Shown: positions 36,433 to 47,974 of the stretch, one piece after another | Layout of the letters: each line of letters opens with the position of its first letter | Numbering within the stretch: position 1 is the first letter of the stretch | NCBI GenBank assembly: GCA_024811115.1 | Contig: JAKOGH010000664.1 | Coordinates: forward strand, 1-64,000 | From: Terana coerulea | Taxonomy: Eukaryota > Basidiomycota > Agaricomycetes > Polyporales > Phanerochaetaceae | DNA length: 64,000 bases | Direction: 5' to 3' | Made by a program: the position numbers and the translations under genes | Notes under the pieces: generated by a model | Database searches by the model: none | What the model was told of the DNA's origin: nothing | What the model saw: the letters and a program-made list of their open reading frames with translations, nothing else

Positions 36433-37240
36433 GCCTGCGCTTTGCCAAGCCCGCTGACGCACATAAAATCTACCAAATCTACCTCAGATATTCATCAGTG
36501 TACTGTACCGAGACCGCGGTGCTTGACATGCCGCATTCAGACAAGGTGGCCACTTACACTGTATATAGTACTTAAGGGCGGCCGGGGCTACAAGTACTGT
36601 AGAGCGATCACTGGATTAATACAACTGAATACTATGGGCGGCCGGCAGTATAGTACATTACTTACCGGGGAACAAAGCGAGTGTACTTAATGAGTACTGG
36701 TCATTGGCCTTAAGGGGCCCTAGTCACGACAATAGGTCACGGTGACAGCCGCCGTAATATTCGTCACCCTTGTTCGCGAACGTGTTCGCCGAACAAACCT
36801 CCCAGCCGTCCGGACGTTCTCATCACCGTGCATCGATTATTCGATCTCCGCATGGCAGGCTCTGCCTTGATGCCTTAGACACGGAATGGGAGCGAGACTA
36901 GAGCAACCGGACCCGCTTCGCCAGCAACCGCATGGAGTTCCGAACGTTTTGGCCGAGAGATGTCGCGATAAGTATCAATGAGCAGACAGTGAGCAGATAC
37001 AAGCAGAAACACATGGACGCGTCGATCGTAGCGAGAGTCGGAGCGCGATGGAGCACGGTAAGCGCCCAGGTTCCGACGGATGACGCGTTGAAACGAACGC
37101 AAATGAGAACCATGCATCGAGGGGGCTGCACAAAAGCCGGGTGTGTTAGAGAAGTTGAGCACCCTTGAGTACAGTTCGTTCAAGCACGCTTGGAAGACGA
37201 GAAAAGTCAAGAGGGAGACGTGTCGGTCGACGCGCCAGCT

Positions 37241-38379
37241 CGTCAGGCATACTCCGGTGTGCCTAAGCGCGCCCCGAGCACGATCATTCCGTCACGGATC
37301 ACCATGCCATGTGTCCCCGCTCCGGCACTTTCCCCACAGCCTCGCGCTTGCGCCTGCTCTCCTCCGCACCCGTCGCCTCAGCTACTCTTCGTCCTGCACT
37401 GCGCAGGTTCTAATCCCATCATATGCAGTATCACTCTTACGTCAACCGACGCATGTATATGGGCCGTCCAGAAACTGCAAGCTGCAATGACATTGGCTAT
37501 CTTAAGTAAGGACTTCCTTGCCACGTCCACGCAGTATTGTGGGCAGAAGTACCTGTCACCCTGCAAGGCCACACACGATCGCTTCATTGGCAGCTTCCTT
37601 ACCCATCAGACCGAGCATGCACATGCGCTCAACTGCAAATTGAACCCTCGCATACCAGACTGGCGGGAAATATTTCTGTTTGACATCCTCTGCACCACCT
37701 ACCAAGGCGAATGCTGGGAAAACGGAGAGAGGCATCATTTGGTTGATGTTGCAGACATGCTTCACGCACATTAGTTTTGCAAACTTGGCTTTGTATTGAA
37801 CATGAGACTGAGGCCTTCAAAAACCGTCAGCGTGGGCATTTTGCTTCAGTCAAGGAATCATGTACATAGTAATCAATGTCTTTGCCCTTCGAGGCTCTGA
37901 GGAGGACATTGTCAAGTGGCTTGGCTTAACTGGCGTGGATGCCATGAAGTGGATCGAAAAGACTTCCAAGTACGCCAGGCATTTTCCTTAGTTGCTCCAC
38001 CTCCCACGAGCCCAGTTAGTTGCTGTGCTAGGCTGAAAAAGGCTGGTGGACGCTCCGTGCCCAAGAAGATGAATCAAGGCCGTTATTAGCGCTGAGCAAG
38101 TCGCCATCGCCGCGGATACACGGTATATGCGACCCACGTCAACGTCGGCCCGAGAATAGAGAAGTAATGGAGAAGGATGTGCACCTGAACGAGAGTGAGC
38201 CAAGCTTCCATAGTGGAGCAATGTGCTTGATGCGCATCGTGCTTTCTTCGGAGACCATGACATGAGTCCACGTCCTGTATATGCATGACAGGTCATCCTG
38301 ACAAGCATTTTGCAGCCTGAGTATAGCATATGGAGTGGTCTCGTGAGCGCTAGCGTAGTGGTCATTTGCAAGTTTGGTT
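37241..38379. other. No recognised gene; short coding-like stretches
   Basis: An open frame of 194 codons (37190-37774, +) and a short segment at about 37860-37990 (MYIVINVFALRGSEEDIVK, later VDAMKWIEKTSKYARHF) look somewhat protein-like but match no family I know. They may be remnants of a transposon gene. Confidence 0.35.
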
Positions 38380-38943
38380 TAGACGCGCCAGTCATTTTTG
38401 GCGTAGGCGCCTACAACTTCACACTTTCGACTTGCTTCCAACCTCTCCCATCCTGTTTTCAACAGTCGCCCTAATGGCTACCATTTGAGCCCATTGAACG
38501 TATTCACAAAGGACGTCGTGCTACTCCCCACTCACCACACTCAAGCTGCCGGAAATTGTTGTAATGCTTGGTGGACAGCAGCACCGGCCGCGCATTCCAA
38601 TACCACCATGCCCATGATATGTGAACCGGATGGGACTTTGATCGGATTATACAAGAAATAAGGAGAAAGACTGCAACCATCTCTAGGTGCGTTGATCATC
38701 TGTGTTTGCTGGTGTGTCGCTAAGTTGACCGTAAACGTACAGATACCTCGTATAATCACGCCTCGCTACAAAGAGCCAACTGGTATCTTTGACTCGCCCG
38801 TGAATCATGCACACGAAAGCTGTGGATAACTCCACGTGAATGTTGTATGCAGGCGTGGTGGCTGCACTGGCCTATCCGCGAGTGTCACTGGTCGCGTTGC
38901 TGCGCGCTGGAGCGTCTCTATTCCAACGACTACTTAGGTTCGG
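38380..38943 (+). repeat. 560-bp repeat, copy A
   Basis: It aligns with 63198-63754 in the same orientation, with gaps. Shared blocks include AGACGCGCC at the start, CAGCAGCACCGG in the middle, GTATCTTTGAC/GTATCTTCGAC, and CACTGGTCGCGTTG near the end. No terminal repeats or coding sequence identified. Confidence 0.65.
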
Positions 38944-39004
38944 TAGTGCCCGCTTCACGTGCTCAAACCACACAGCGCGTCGTGAACGCAAGAGCGGTTT
39001 GGAT

Positions 39005-39819
39005 CAAAGTCCGAAAAGCCGAAGGGGTCTGCAGGGTGGGGCCAGATAACAAATCGGATAACAAACTGGTACAATCTTTTGTGATCTGTTCATTTCTATA
39101 GCACCGCTCCTACCTGACCTGGCTATAGCTGTCCTTACTTACCCCACAGACCACTTCGTTGTTATAAGTGTCTGTCAGTGAGTGCTTAACCTGGTACCTA
39201 CTTTGCTGCTGCCTACAGCTCACTTCTCCACCTTACACCAGATTTCATGTGTGCTGCTTACTCAAATACTATATGCTTAGTCTACATGGCCAAGGAGTAC
39301 TTCAATCGTGACTGACTGTTCTGGAGCTTACATAGTGGTCAAGTAAGATAGACCTACGCGAATTCCAGCAGCTGTTGTCACACTGTGACCATCACGTGCA
39401 AGCCCCGGAAAGTAGCAGACCTGTGTTAAAAGTCCCGGTCACTTATTACCATGTAGGCGTTCTGCCAGAGTCTCTGGTACTAAAATATTAACTTCTCCTT
39501 TCAGATTCATATATTTTAAGATGTTTGGCTTGTCAAATATACATATGAACCATACCAAATATTGACTAGAGACACTTTTTGCCTACTCTAACGGTCATGG
39601 AGGAGATGTTTTTGCATAGTTTCTCAACAGCCAAGCGTGACAGCGCTACGCACGTGACGTAGTCGGAATTTGCGTAGGTCTATCTTAAGCTTCGCGATCA
39701 ACTTCGCGATATGGAAGCCGTGTAAGCGCCGAGCATGTGGTTAGTGTCGATACTGATTGTGATAACAAACAATTGTTATCGGCATCACTCTGCAGACCCC
39801 TTTGGTTTACCGGACTTTG
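39005..39819. mobile_element. Non-autonomous TIR element with nested palindrome
   Basis: The ends CAAAGTCCG and CGGACTTTG are perfect inverts, and the similarity extends about 50 bp inward, including AAGGGGTCTGCAG opposite CTGCAGACCCCTTT and GATAACAA opposite TTGTTATC. A second inverted pair, TAAGATAGACCTACGC (about 39343-39368) against GCGTAGGTCTATCTTA (about 39665-39687), lies inside. No coding capacity. Target duplication not found. Confidence 0.6.
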
Positions 39820-39885
39820 AAACAAGACCCTTCGGACTAGCCCTCAGGGGCGCCAGAAGGGCTCTAGTACGAGACTAATGACTAC

Positions 39886-40130
39886 TTAAGATAGGGCTCT
39901 TGCACAACCCGCTATTATCACGTGACATTCGGAAGCTTGCGAACGGCATTTGCGAGCCCTTCTTCACACAAAATACCAAACAACTTTACTATATAGGTCA
40001 GTTCTAGCCTGTAGACCATAGCTGAAACCACTGTTTGTCCAATAGTCTGCACTCGAGCGCAAACATGACGATGAAGTGGGCGCTAAGGCCATGTGATAGT
40101 AGCAGTTTGTGCAAGAGCCCTATCTTACTT
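39886..40130. repeat. Inverted repeat pair, 22 bp arms
   Basis: AAGATAGGGCTCTTGCACAA at about 39888 is repeated as its reverse complement at about 40110. The arms are about 200 bp apart. Nature unknown; possibly another small TIR element. Confidence 0.5.
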
Positions 40131-40662
40131 TCGTTGCCATGCCAGGGTCTTGGTCAGAAGCTCAAATTAATTGCACGTCGTACTCCTTACTGCAGCCGGT
40201 CATCAGCATCGCGAAAAGCGCTTTTGGTCACCAGACGGTTAGGGGAGTGAGGATTTACTGAATGATGGAACACGGGTTGGAGGGTCAAAAGGGTCTCAAG
40301 ATGGCACTGCCATGGGTAAGGGAGGTCGCCCTGGTGATTGATTATACTATCGCAACAATGCCGACAAAGGTTTTCAGGAATCGAATGTGCCTAAACGCCC
40401 CTAGGCCGATGTGTCGTCGCTCGTGTCTGTTCAGTGCGCCATCATTCTGCAAGCACAGCCCCACTGCCCAGCTCGCAATGCATTCCTGGCTTTCGAGCGC
40501 GTACTTTACTTCTTCTCGTGGCGAAACTTCAACCCTTCGGCCGGCTCACATGTGAACATTGTCATCTGCAGGACTTTCTCTGGCAGCGTTCTGTTTAGCA
40601 GCACCGGCAAGGTCGTACCTCCCACATTTGTACCCTCCCCATACCGTACCGCCAGTATGCTT

Positions 40663-40891
40663 TGTTGAGTGCGCATCGCGAAATGCCGAGATGCCACGTG
40701 TTAGCTCAGGATACCTGTCCGTTTCGTCTCGTCTCTCTCCCTCAGTTGTTCTACAATATCGGCTGAGGTGAGCACTCTTGTATACTCAATATGTAACATA
40801 CATCTGACCCTGTATCAGTCTAATGCTATACAGGTACTTAATACAGTTGTTCTACAATATTGGCTGAGTCTAATGCTGTACAGGTTTTACA
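40663..40891 (+). repeat. 5' LTR of the Copia element
   Basis: 229 bp, TG...CA. It contains a tandem echo of GTTGTTCTACAATAT followed by GGCTGAG. It aligns over its full length with the 3' LTR once the MITE and its 8-bp duplication are removed; by eye about 20 substitutions and three one-base indels. Confidence 0.92.
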
Positions 40892-40904
40892 GGTTATGAG
40901 CCCC
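40892..40904 (+). other. Copia primer-binding site, half-tRNA(iMet) type
   Basis: GGTTATGAGCCCC directly after the LTR is complementary to the anticodon stem-loop region of eukaryotic initiator tRNA-Met (CUCAUAACC). Drosophila copia primes with such an internal half-tRNA; the same mode is inferred here. Confidence 0.7.
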
Positions 40905-40939
40905 ACTTAACTCAGTCCCTGCAGACGAGTTACCTGGTA

Positions 40940-41760
40940 CACACAGCCCACGTGAGACAAGCGCCCACCAACGTGCGCATTCCATTCATTTTCCACTCCC
41001 CACCATGCCCGAAAGCACGCACTCCATCTGTTCCCCACATCCCCATCCCGGGAGCATCATTGCTACACTGGCAGTGGTCGATCCGCTGGATCTCACGAAA
41101 CAGAACTGGTCTACCTAGAGTTCCAATATTGAACAGTCGCTCCAGCTATGTGGATTAGATGAGTATCTGGAGGGACTCTTCGCGAAGCCCAGCGAAGCGA
41201 ATGAACCGAGAGCACACCAGAACTGGACCATGAACGACAAGGCTGTCCGTGTACTGCTCAAGATCTGAGCAAGTGAAGACGATGTTGCCGCCATGAAGGC
41301 CTGCACCTCTGCATCAGCTGCGTGGACAGTTTTGAAGACGCGACACGAAACAGGGTGTCTATGCGCAGGTGCTACTTTTCAACCAATTGCTTTCCTGTTG
41401 CTTCATGAGATCCGAACAACTGGCTACCACTATCTCTCACCTTTGCGACCTCACACGCATCTTTGCTATTGGCATTCCAAATTCTGACACACTTCTTACA
41501 GTTGCCCTCATGAACTCTCTTGCTGGCAACTTCGACCAAGTTCAGTCGCGAAGTTGACACTCTCGTGGCCACCAGTACTGCGACGAACCCCTATGGTGCT
41601 ACTCAGATCATTAATTGACTTGCCCTTGAGCAACAGATGCTCGACACCAACAACCCATCTTCGGCGACCGCTCTACTTGCTAGGCCATCCAGTCGGAACG
41701 TTCGAACAAGAAAATCTGTTTAAACTGCAAGCACGCAGGACATCTTGCAGAGACTTGCTA
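40940..41760 (+). pseudogene. Copia Gag with CCHC knuckle, broken
   Basis: Gag-like segments are readable in shifting frames: LDLTKQNWS near 41090, FAKPSEANEPRAHQNW near 41180, AWTVLKTRHE near 41320, and the conserved ALMNSLAGNFDQ near 41510. The zinc knuckle CLNCKHAGHLAETC lies at about 41718-41759 and is followed at once by a TAG stop. A stop also follows VRVLLKI near 41266. Confidence 0.8.
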
Positions 41761-41776
41761 GGGCCCAGGAGGTGGA

Positions 41777-44060
41777 ATGGAAGGCAGACATGATGAAGTT
41801 CTGGCGACAAAACATAGCGGGTCAAAATCTCGAACTCCGGGACCCTCTGGAACCTCGACGCCGGCGCTAGGCACCGTACGCCGTGACAACTCTGGACGCG
41901 CGTTCGTTGTTGACACCACCACCAACCAAGCTTTTTACTTAGTGGCCGACTCTGAAGACCATGGACGAGAATTTGCCTCTCTGGCTATTAATTCTGGGGG
42001 TCTACCTTTGGACAAATCTACGGCCCTCGCTGCGCATATCTCTGGCGACTCTGGGCTGCCCGCTCTCGAGACCACCACAATTGACTGGAACTCGCACACC
42101 AAGGATGATGTTGCGGCTTCTGCATACATTGCCACACCACTCCCAGCTACCTCTCGCACGCCGTCTCGTGAACCATTCTTTTTCGACTCTAGCGCCTCCA
42201 AGTCCATCTCGCCCTATCACAGTGACTTTATCAAGCTCTGTTCTATACCTGGATGTACCATCAAAGGTGTTGGCGGCTCCTCTATCCCTGCTATTGGAAT
42301 CGGCAAGGTGGACATCACCGTCGCCAGCAATGGTCACTTCGTCCTCGAGAACGTCCTCTACACACCTGAAGCCGCTGTCCGTCTGATCTCTGTCAGCGCT
42401 GTCTGTGCCTCTGGCGACAAACTCTATGTCCGATTTGATGACTCTGGCGCTTTGGTTTACGCTCGAGATGGCACCAAACTTGCAACAGGCACTCTCATTT
42501 ACAAGCAGCTGTATGCATTCAATGGACACCTTCCAGATACTGAACATGCCATGCTCGCTGCCCCTCTACCCAACTTTGCAAGCTGGCACCTCCGTCTCGG
42601 TCACGTCAACTACAACTATCTCTATGATTTAGCTCAAAAGGGCTTCGTTGAAGGCATAACAGTTAATCTCAGCTCTGTGCCACCAAAGTGCTCATTATGT
42701 ATCCTTGGCAAACAGACTAGGAACCCTGTTCAAGACTCGCAAAGGAGAACGGGCGACGGGCAGATTGCAGTTGGTGTTTGTGGACTTGATGGGACCGGCC
42801 GGATGTCAAATCTGCGTCTGGGAACCTATACTCGTTAGACATCATCGACAACTGTACATCCCTCTCTTGGACAATTCCCATCCCCAATAAAAGCGCAGCA
42901 TTTGATTGTTATCGTGCATGGCATCTCGCTCGAGAAGTTGAGACCGGAGTGAAAATCCAAGCCGTCCAGATTGACAACGGCGAACTCAAATCTTCCTCAA
43001 TGCAAGCATTCCTCCTGTCTCGAGGGACTCAGCTGCGCCTTACTGTGCCGTATACATCTGCACACAATGGTTGTGTTGAACACCTTCACCAAACCTTGAT
43101 GGACGTAGCTTGCTCAATGCGCTCCTACGCCAATATTGCCATAAACCCGGTGGGATGAATTCCTCCAAACAGCGAATTATCTGCGTGTTCGTACCCCATC
43201 ACGCTCTCTACCTGATGCGAAGACGCCCTTGAAGCATACTACGGCAAGAAACCGAACATTGCCCATCTTCGAGAGATTGGGTATCGGGCATTTGTTCTTA
43301 TACAAAACCAGCACAACCCCAAGCTCTACGAGCATAGCATCAAGTGCGTCTTGATTGGCTATGGACCGGACTCCAAAACGTACCTCTGTTACCATCGTAC
43401 AACTCACAAAGTCATTGAATCCTTTCACGTCACTTTTATCAAGTCTTTTGAAACTGAGCCACGGAGCTTTAAACTAGGTGTGACTATCGCTACCAGTGGT
43501 CTGACGGTGCTTCTTCCTCAGGTCCTACTTAAAGACCAGCAGCCTCTCGACAATGTTTCTCTTGCTGAACCATTGAATGCGACTACGTCTCAACTTCAAA
43601 TGCCGACTTCAATGCCCTCTCCTACAATATGCTCTCAGCTGACGGCTCCTACGTCCTCTCCTACTAACCCTGCCGAGACCTTGAATCCTCACTGTTCCAC
43701 TCGCATTCCACAGCTGTCAGATGTTTGTGTAGCAAACAACAACATTCACAAACTTTCAGCAGTACAACGCGCTGTTGCGAGTCGAAAGAAAGCGCTGCTC
43801 GCATAAGCCATGAACGTGCTGAGAAACGGGTGGATACATCGGAAAGCGCACACACTCTAGTGCATGAGGCCTTAGCGGCCATGGGAGAACTTCTGGATTG
43901 CGATATCCTACCAGATCCAGCGTCTATGAAAGAGGCTATGAACTCACTGCACGCAGAGCAGTGGAAAGCTACACTGCAGGAGGAGTTTGCCTTGCTTAAA
44001 GAACTCAACGTCTACAAGCTCGTTCGGCGGTTAGAAGTGCCTAGTAACTGAAAAATCATG
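41777..44060 (+). pseudogene. Copia pol, 5' part: protease, GAG-pre-integrase, integrase, start of RT
   Basis: The frame 41777-42838 holds the protease (FFDSSASKSIS near 42180, in place of the usual DSGA/DSGS) and the pre-integrase finger WHLRLGHVNYNYL ... CSLCILGK (about 42583-42710). The integrase core follows in other frames: DLMGPA near 42785, QIDNGELKS near 42967 and AHNGCVEHLHQTLMD near 43060. RT begins with WKATLQEEFALLKELN near 43965 and runs to FRLKQNE near 44085, then RFKA, just before the insertion at 44128. Confidence 0.85.
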
Positions 44061-44599
44061 CATGGCCGACCTGTTTTCCGACTCAAGCAGAACGAGATAG
44101 CGCAACCAACTAGATTCAAGGCATGATCATCTGAAAAACCCCCTTACTATTCCTGCCTAATGCATGCTGATAAGCACTAATTCATTGCACATAAGCTTCA
44201 AAGTAACACAACTAGATAAATAGATACATTAGGCCAATAAGGCAGTTTAGTGAGGTCCTTTGCTAATTGTCTTAATTATTCTATATATTAGGGCAATTAG
44301 TCCTATTTCTCAGCTATTTGTTTCCTTACTGTCCTATTTTGTTCCTTACATGCAGCTATAATACCACTACTGCTTGACTAGTCATCTGAGAAATCCCCTT
44401 CTTAATTTAACCTGATGCTCTGTATTGCATATTTAGTTATCTACATACAAGACTAAGCTACCTAACACAACAAACTACTTGTACTGTGCAGATAAGCCCA
44501 TGCACCATGCACTATACTTACCTGCACTGCACCATGCCCACCTGTGTGTTGTATCTGTCAGTAACATACTTACATACACCACTACTCTGGCCTCGTGTT

Positions 44600-45240
44600 G
44601 TGCACCAGCCCCTTCTGACGGGGTACTTGTCGGCGTCGGTCTGCACGCGTCGTGCTTCGCCACGTCCTGTGCGCCAGCGCCGGCGCAGTGCGCGTGCTGC
44701 GCTCGTTGGCGTTGTGCTGGGGTAGCTTGCTACCCTGGTCCCTCGCTGTCGTCGGCCCTTTGTAACGGCGGCACGCTTCGCCTACGTCGGCCTGCGCGCT
44801 GTCGTGCTTCGCCACGTCCTGCAGCGCCCGGCGTTGGCGTGGTGCGCATCCGTCGGCACCGTACGTGCGTGCGCCGCTGTCCCGCCCTGCGTATCTTGCG
44901 CGTCGTGCTGTACGCGCTGGTTTCTTGTGCGTCGGCGTCAGCGTTCGCCTGCGTCGGTCTGCGCGCGTCGTGCTTCGCCACGTCCCGCGCGCCAGTGTTG
45001 GTGTTATGCACGTGCTGCATTCTCGGTGTCGCGCCTGTGTAGCTTGTTGCGCTGGTCCCTCGCGTCGTACGTCGGCTCTTTGTAACGCGGCGCGCTCGCT
45101 ATGTCGGCCTGCATGTGCTGTGCTTCACCACGTCCCGCGCGCCGGCGTTGGCGTTGTGTGCCGCCGTTCGTGTCATAGGCTTGTGCGTCGGTGTCGCGGC
45201 CGGCCGGCGTTGAGCTTGTTGCGTCGTGCTTGACTACGAG
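44600..45240. repeat. Degenerate GC-rich tandem repeats in TIR element copy 1
   Basis: The core word CGTGCTTCGCCACGTCC recurs at about 44648, 44802, 44970 and, with one change, 45118. Each is followed by a GCGCCGGCGTTGGCGT-like stretch and a CTGGTCCCTCG-like word. The long open frames over this stretch on both strands follow from the composition and are not genes. Confidence 0.7.
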
Positions 45241-45621
45241 TTCGCGCGCGGTGTTCGTTGCTAGTGGGGGATGTGTGGTGCCTATTCATGAAAGCACCGT
45301 CCATAAGCCGTGCATGCACGGCCATGGACGGCTCTGGGTAGCAGCGGTGGATGCGGCGAGAGGGCCACGTCTACGCAGGGGAGCCCCTCCCTTCAACAGC
45401 CTTGCTCGATAATTCACGCGTCCCCCACTCTTGTGTGGTGTCGCTTAGATCCCTGTCGCAGTAGGTGGACGCTGACGCAGCTAACGCATCGGGTTAGGAA
45501 TGAGGGACCGAGGGAATGAAAGATGACGCTAACCAAACGCGAAGGCTTCAAAGACGTTAAGGCGCTTCAATATACCCGGTAGCTTATGACCATTCTGTAC
45601 AATGAAACACGCAAGCCGCTA

Positions 45622-45678
45622 TGGCACAGTTGTTAATTTATTGGGCGCGTTTACCCAGTTGGTCCTGGGTTCAAGTCC
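45622..45678 (+). promoter_or_regulatory. Pol III-like A and B boxes, TIR element copy 1
   Basis: TGGCACAGTTG (45622-45632) fits the A-box and GGTTCAAGTCC (45668-45678) the B-box consensus, at a tRNA-like spacing. The flanking bases do not fold into a convincing tRNA. The same boxes recur in copy 2 (50139-50149 and 50185-50195). Confidence 0.5.
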
Positions 45679-46571
45679 TTCTGGGTGCATTGTGGTTATT
45701 TCTGGTCACCTTTTTTGAGCCTCGGCCCATTAACAAAAGCATACAGTGTGAATTGCTTTGGTCGTCTGTGAAGCAGTCACTCTTTTAGAGCTATTGTAAT
45801 ATTTAAAATTGATTGCAACTTGTTGTTCAACTGTGGCAAATGGCAATTATATAAGAATATAGACGTTCTAGGCAAAAGCAGCTCTTTTTTAGCAATTGTA
45901 CAGAGCTTATATATTAGGTTATGAAGGTAATATTAAAGAGCTTCAGACTTGTCATTAACAATATCCTTAAAGCTTTGTGCACTTTGAAAACCAGTCTAAT
46001 AAGGAATCCATTATGCATTTATGTGCCAACTAGGCTGAAATAGAGAATAGTAGCTACATTAACTCTAAAAGTGTAATAGTATAAGTATATAGGTTAGCTG
46101 ATTGGCAGAAAAAGGAGGACATAGAACTAAATTAGCTTTAAGCAATACAATAATAAGAGTCCAAGTAATAAATAAAAGCAATAGCAAAATAAGTGTCATA
46201 AGCTCTAAATAATGTCATAAATATAATACAAATAACAAGCAAATAAGTAAAAAGCTAATAATAAGCTACTGATAAAATATGCAATAGTGAGAAATTAGAT
46301 AAAAAGAAATATAGTAAATGAGCTAATGAAAGAATGCAATAAGGCATTGGTAAGGGATAAAAAGTCAATTAGGTAGTAAAAAGCCATTAATAATTAGCAG
46401 ATTAGAATGTTAAAAAGGCAATGGGCTGTTTAGCAAGCTAATAGATGTAGATTAGCTAAATAAACTATATTTCAAGAATACATTTTCACAAAAAGCGAAA
46501 AAGAGCATAATAAACAACTTAGTGTTAAATAAGAAGCATAAAGCATAGATTAGAAAGAGGGGTTTTTCCAG

Positions 46572-47934
46572 GATGGGTGGTGAAGGGCTATGAGGCGATA
46601 TTTGGATAAGACTACAACCGTACAACCTCACCGACCATGCAAATGGAATCCCTTCAGCGTTCTTGCACACATAGCAGCAGCACTCGGCTACCTACTCCAT
46701 CAACTTGGATGTCAAGATAGCCTTCTTATACGGCCTTCTCCTAGAGAATGAAGTCTGTTTTATTGGAGCAGCCAAATGGATTTACGGAGGATGGATATCC
46801 TGCCGATGAGTGGGTATGGCAACTACAGAAGGGACTCTATGGCATGAAGCAAGGTGGCCGCGTTTTGAACCAGACCATGAACACACGCCTCAAAGCCATC
46901 GGCTTCACTCGCCTCGAGTGCGAGTACTGCGTCTATATTCGAGAGACCCTCAGGGCACTATAATCACTGGCATCTATGTCGACAACTTCACGGTTGTTGC
47001 AAGTCACGAAGATGAAGCTGAACGCTTTAAGAATCAACTACAAGAAGAGTGGCAAATTAGTGACTTAGGCCCAGCGAAGTTCTGTGTTGGTATCCACATT
47101 GAACGTGACGAAGCTGCCAGCACAATCACCCTCTCCCAGACTGCACTCATTGACAAAATCATCCAACAGTTTCAGCTCGCCAACGCCCATCCTTGTGCTA
47201 CACCCATGGAAGAAGGTCTCAGGCTCTCACGCATTGTATCCAAAGACGATCTCTACGCTGCGCTGGGACTTACCTTACCAACAGCTCGCGGGATGCCTCA
47301 TGTACGTCGCAATTGGAACTCGACCGGATATCTCTTTTGCCGTACAATAGCTGTTTCAGTACCTCTCGTTTCATGGACCCTCGCACTAGGAAGCTTCAAA
47401 ACGAGTCGTGCGTTACCCTGAAGGGCACGCGAGAACTCAAACTCCATTTAGAAGGCAGTCACGCTGCACAACTCATTGGATTCACCGACGCAAGCTATGC
47501 AGCCTGCCCTGATACCTGGCACTCGACTTCTGGCTACTGTTTCTCTCTAAGCTCTGGTTTGTTTTCATGGTCATCACGGAAGCAGAAGACGATGTCCGAC
47601 TCAACGTGCGTTGGCGGAATACGTGGCCGCTTCGGAAGCAGCAAAAGAGTCTATCTGGCTCTGAGAACTGCTCCAGTCTATTGGATACTCTCAGGCGCAT
47701 CTATCTCCACTCTTATGTGACAACAACTCTGCTATAGCTGTTACAGGTGACCCTTTCTTTCACTCAAAAATGAAGCACGCTGACGCCTGCTATCACCTCA
47801 TCCCGGAATATGTCAACGCCAACTGCATTTACATTTCCTATGTTAATACAAAAGATAACATTGCAAACGCCTTCACAAAGGCCTTGGCACCAAAACCTTT
47901 CCAACACCTACACTCTTTCATAGGACTACGCTAG
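46572..47934 (+). pseudogene. Copia pol, 3' part: RT and RNase H
   Basis: RT resumes after the insertion with RWVVKGYEAIFG-like sequence near 46576, then SVLLEQPNGF near 46752, WVWQLQKGLYGMKQ near 46810, and the catalytic box IYVDNFTVV near 46972, where the second Asp of YVDD is Asn. RNase H motifs LIGFTDASYA and STSGYCFSL lie at about 47470-47550 and ADACYHLIPEYV near 47785. Frames change several times. Confidence 0.85.
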
Positions 47935-47965
47935 GGGATTCCATTCGAGGAGGAGTGTTTGCGAT

Positions 47966-47974
47966 GAGGAGGAG
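47966..47974 (+). other. Polypurine tract of the Copia element
   Basis: GAGGAGGAG ends at the first base of the 3' LTR, the expected position of the plus-strand primer. A similar tract lies at about 47947-47955. Confidence 0.7.

Larger units (their letters stand above)
34150..37240. repeat. Block of direct and inverted repeats
   Basis: Several parts recur. The stretch at about 34185-34265 reappears in direct orientation at about 37150-37235. The stretch at 34465-34525 is inverted at 35240-35295, and a related copy lies near 36805-36870. A segment at about 35505-35715 is inverted at about 36190-36450. CGAACGTGTTCG-like words recur at 35350 and 36778. No coding domain is recognised. The pattern is that of nested, non-autonomous elements, some with palindromic ends. 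Confidence 0.6.
44128..46571. mobile_element. TIR element, copy 1, inserted in the Copia RT gene
   Basis: 2,444 bp. The ends CATCTGAAAAACCCC and GGGGTTTTTCCAG are inverted repeats. The left half (about 44580-45300) is GC-rich and built of four degenerate units of about 150-170 bp; the right half (45700-46560) is very AT-rich. Between them lie tRNA-like A and B boxes. No transposase. GAT occurs on both sides of the insertion and may be the target duplication. It interrupts the RT motif FKARWVVKGY. Confidence 0.8.

Noticed and set aside
44479..45233. Long Cys/Ala/Arg-rich proteins on both strands
   Set aside because: All frames are open here because the DNA is a GC-rich degenerate tandem repeat inside a TIR element. 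The same occurs at 49077-49851.
45620..45690. A tRNA gene
   Set aside because: A and B boxes are present, but the acceptor, anticodon and T stems do not pair convincingly, and the same sequence recurs inside a second transposon copy.
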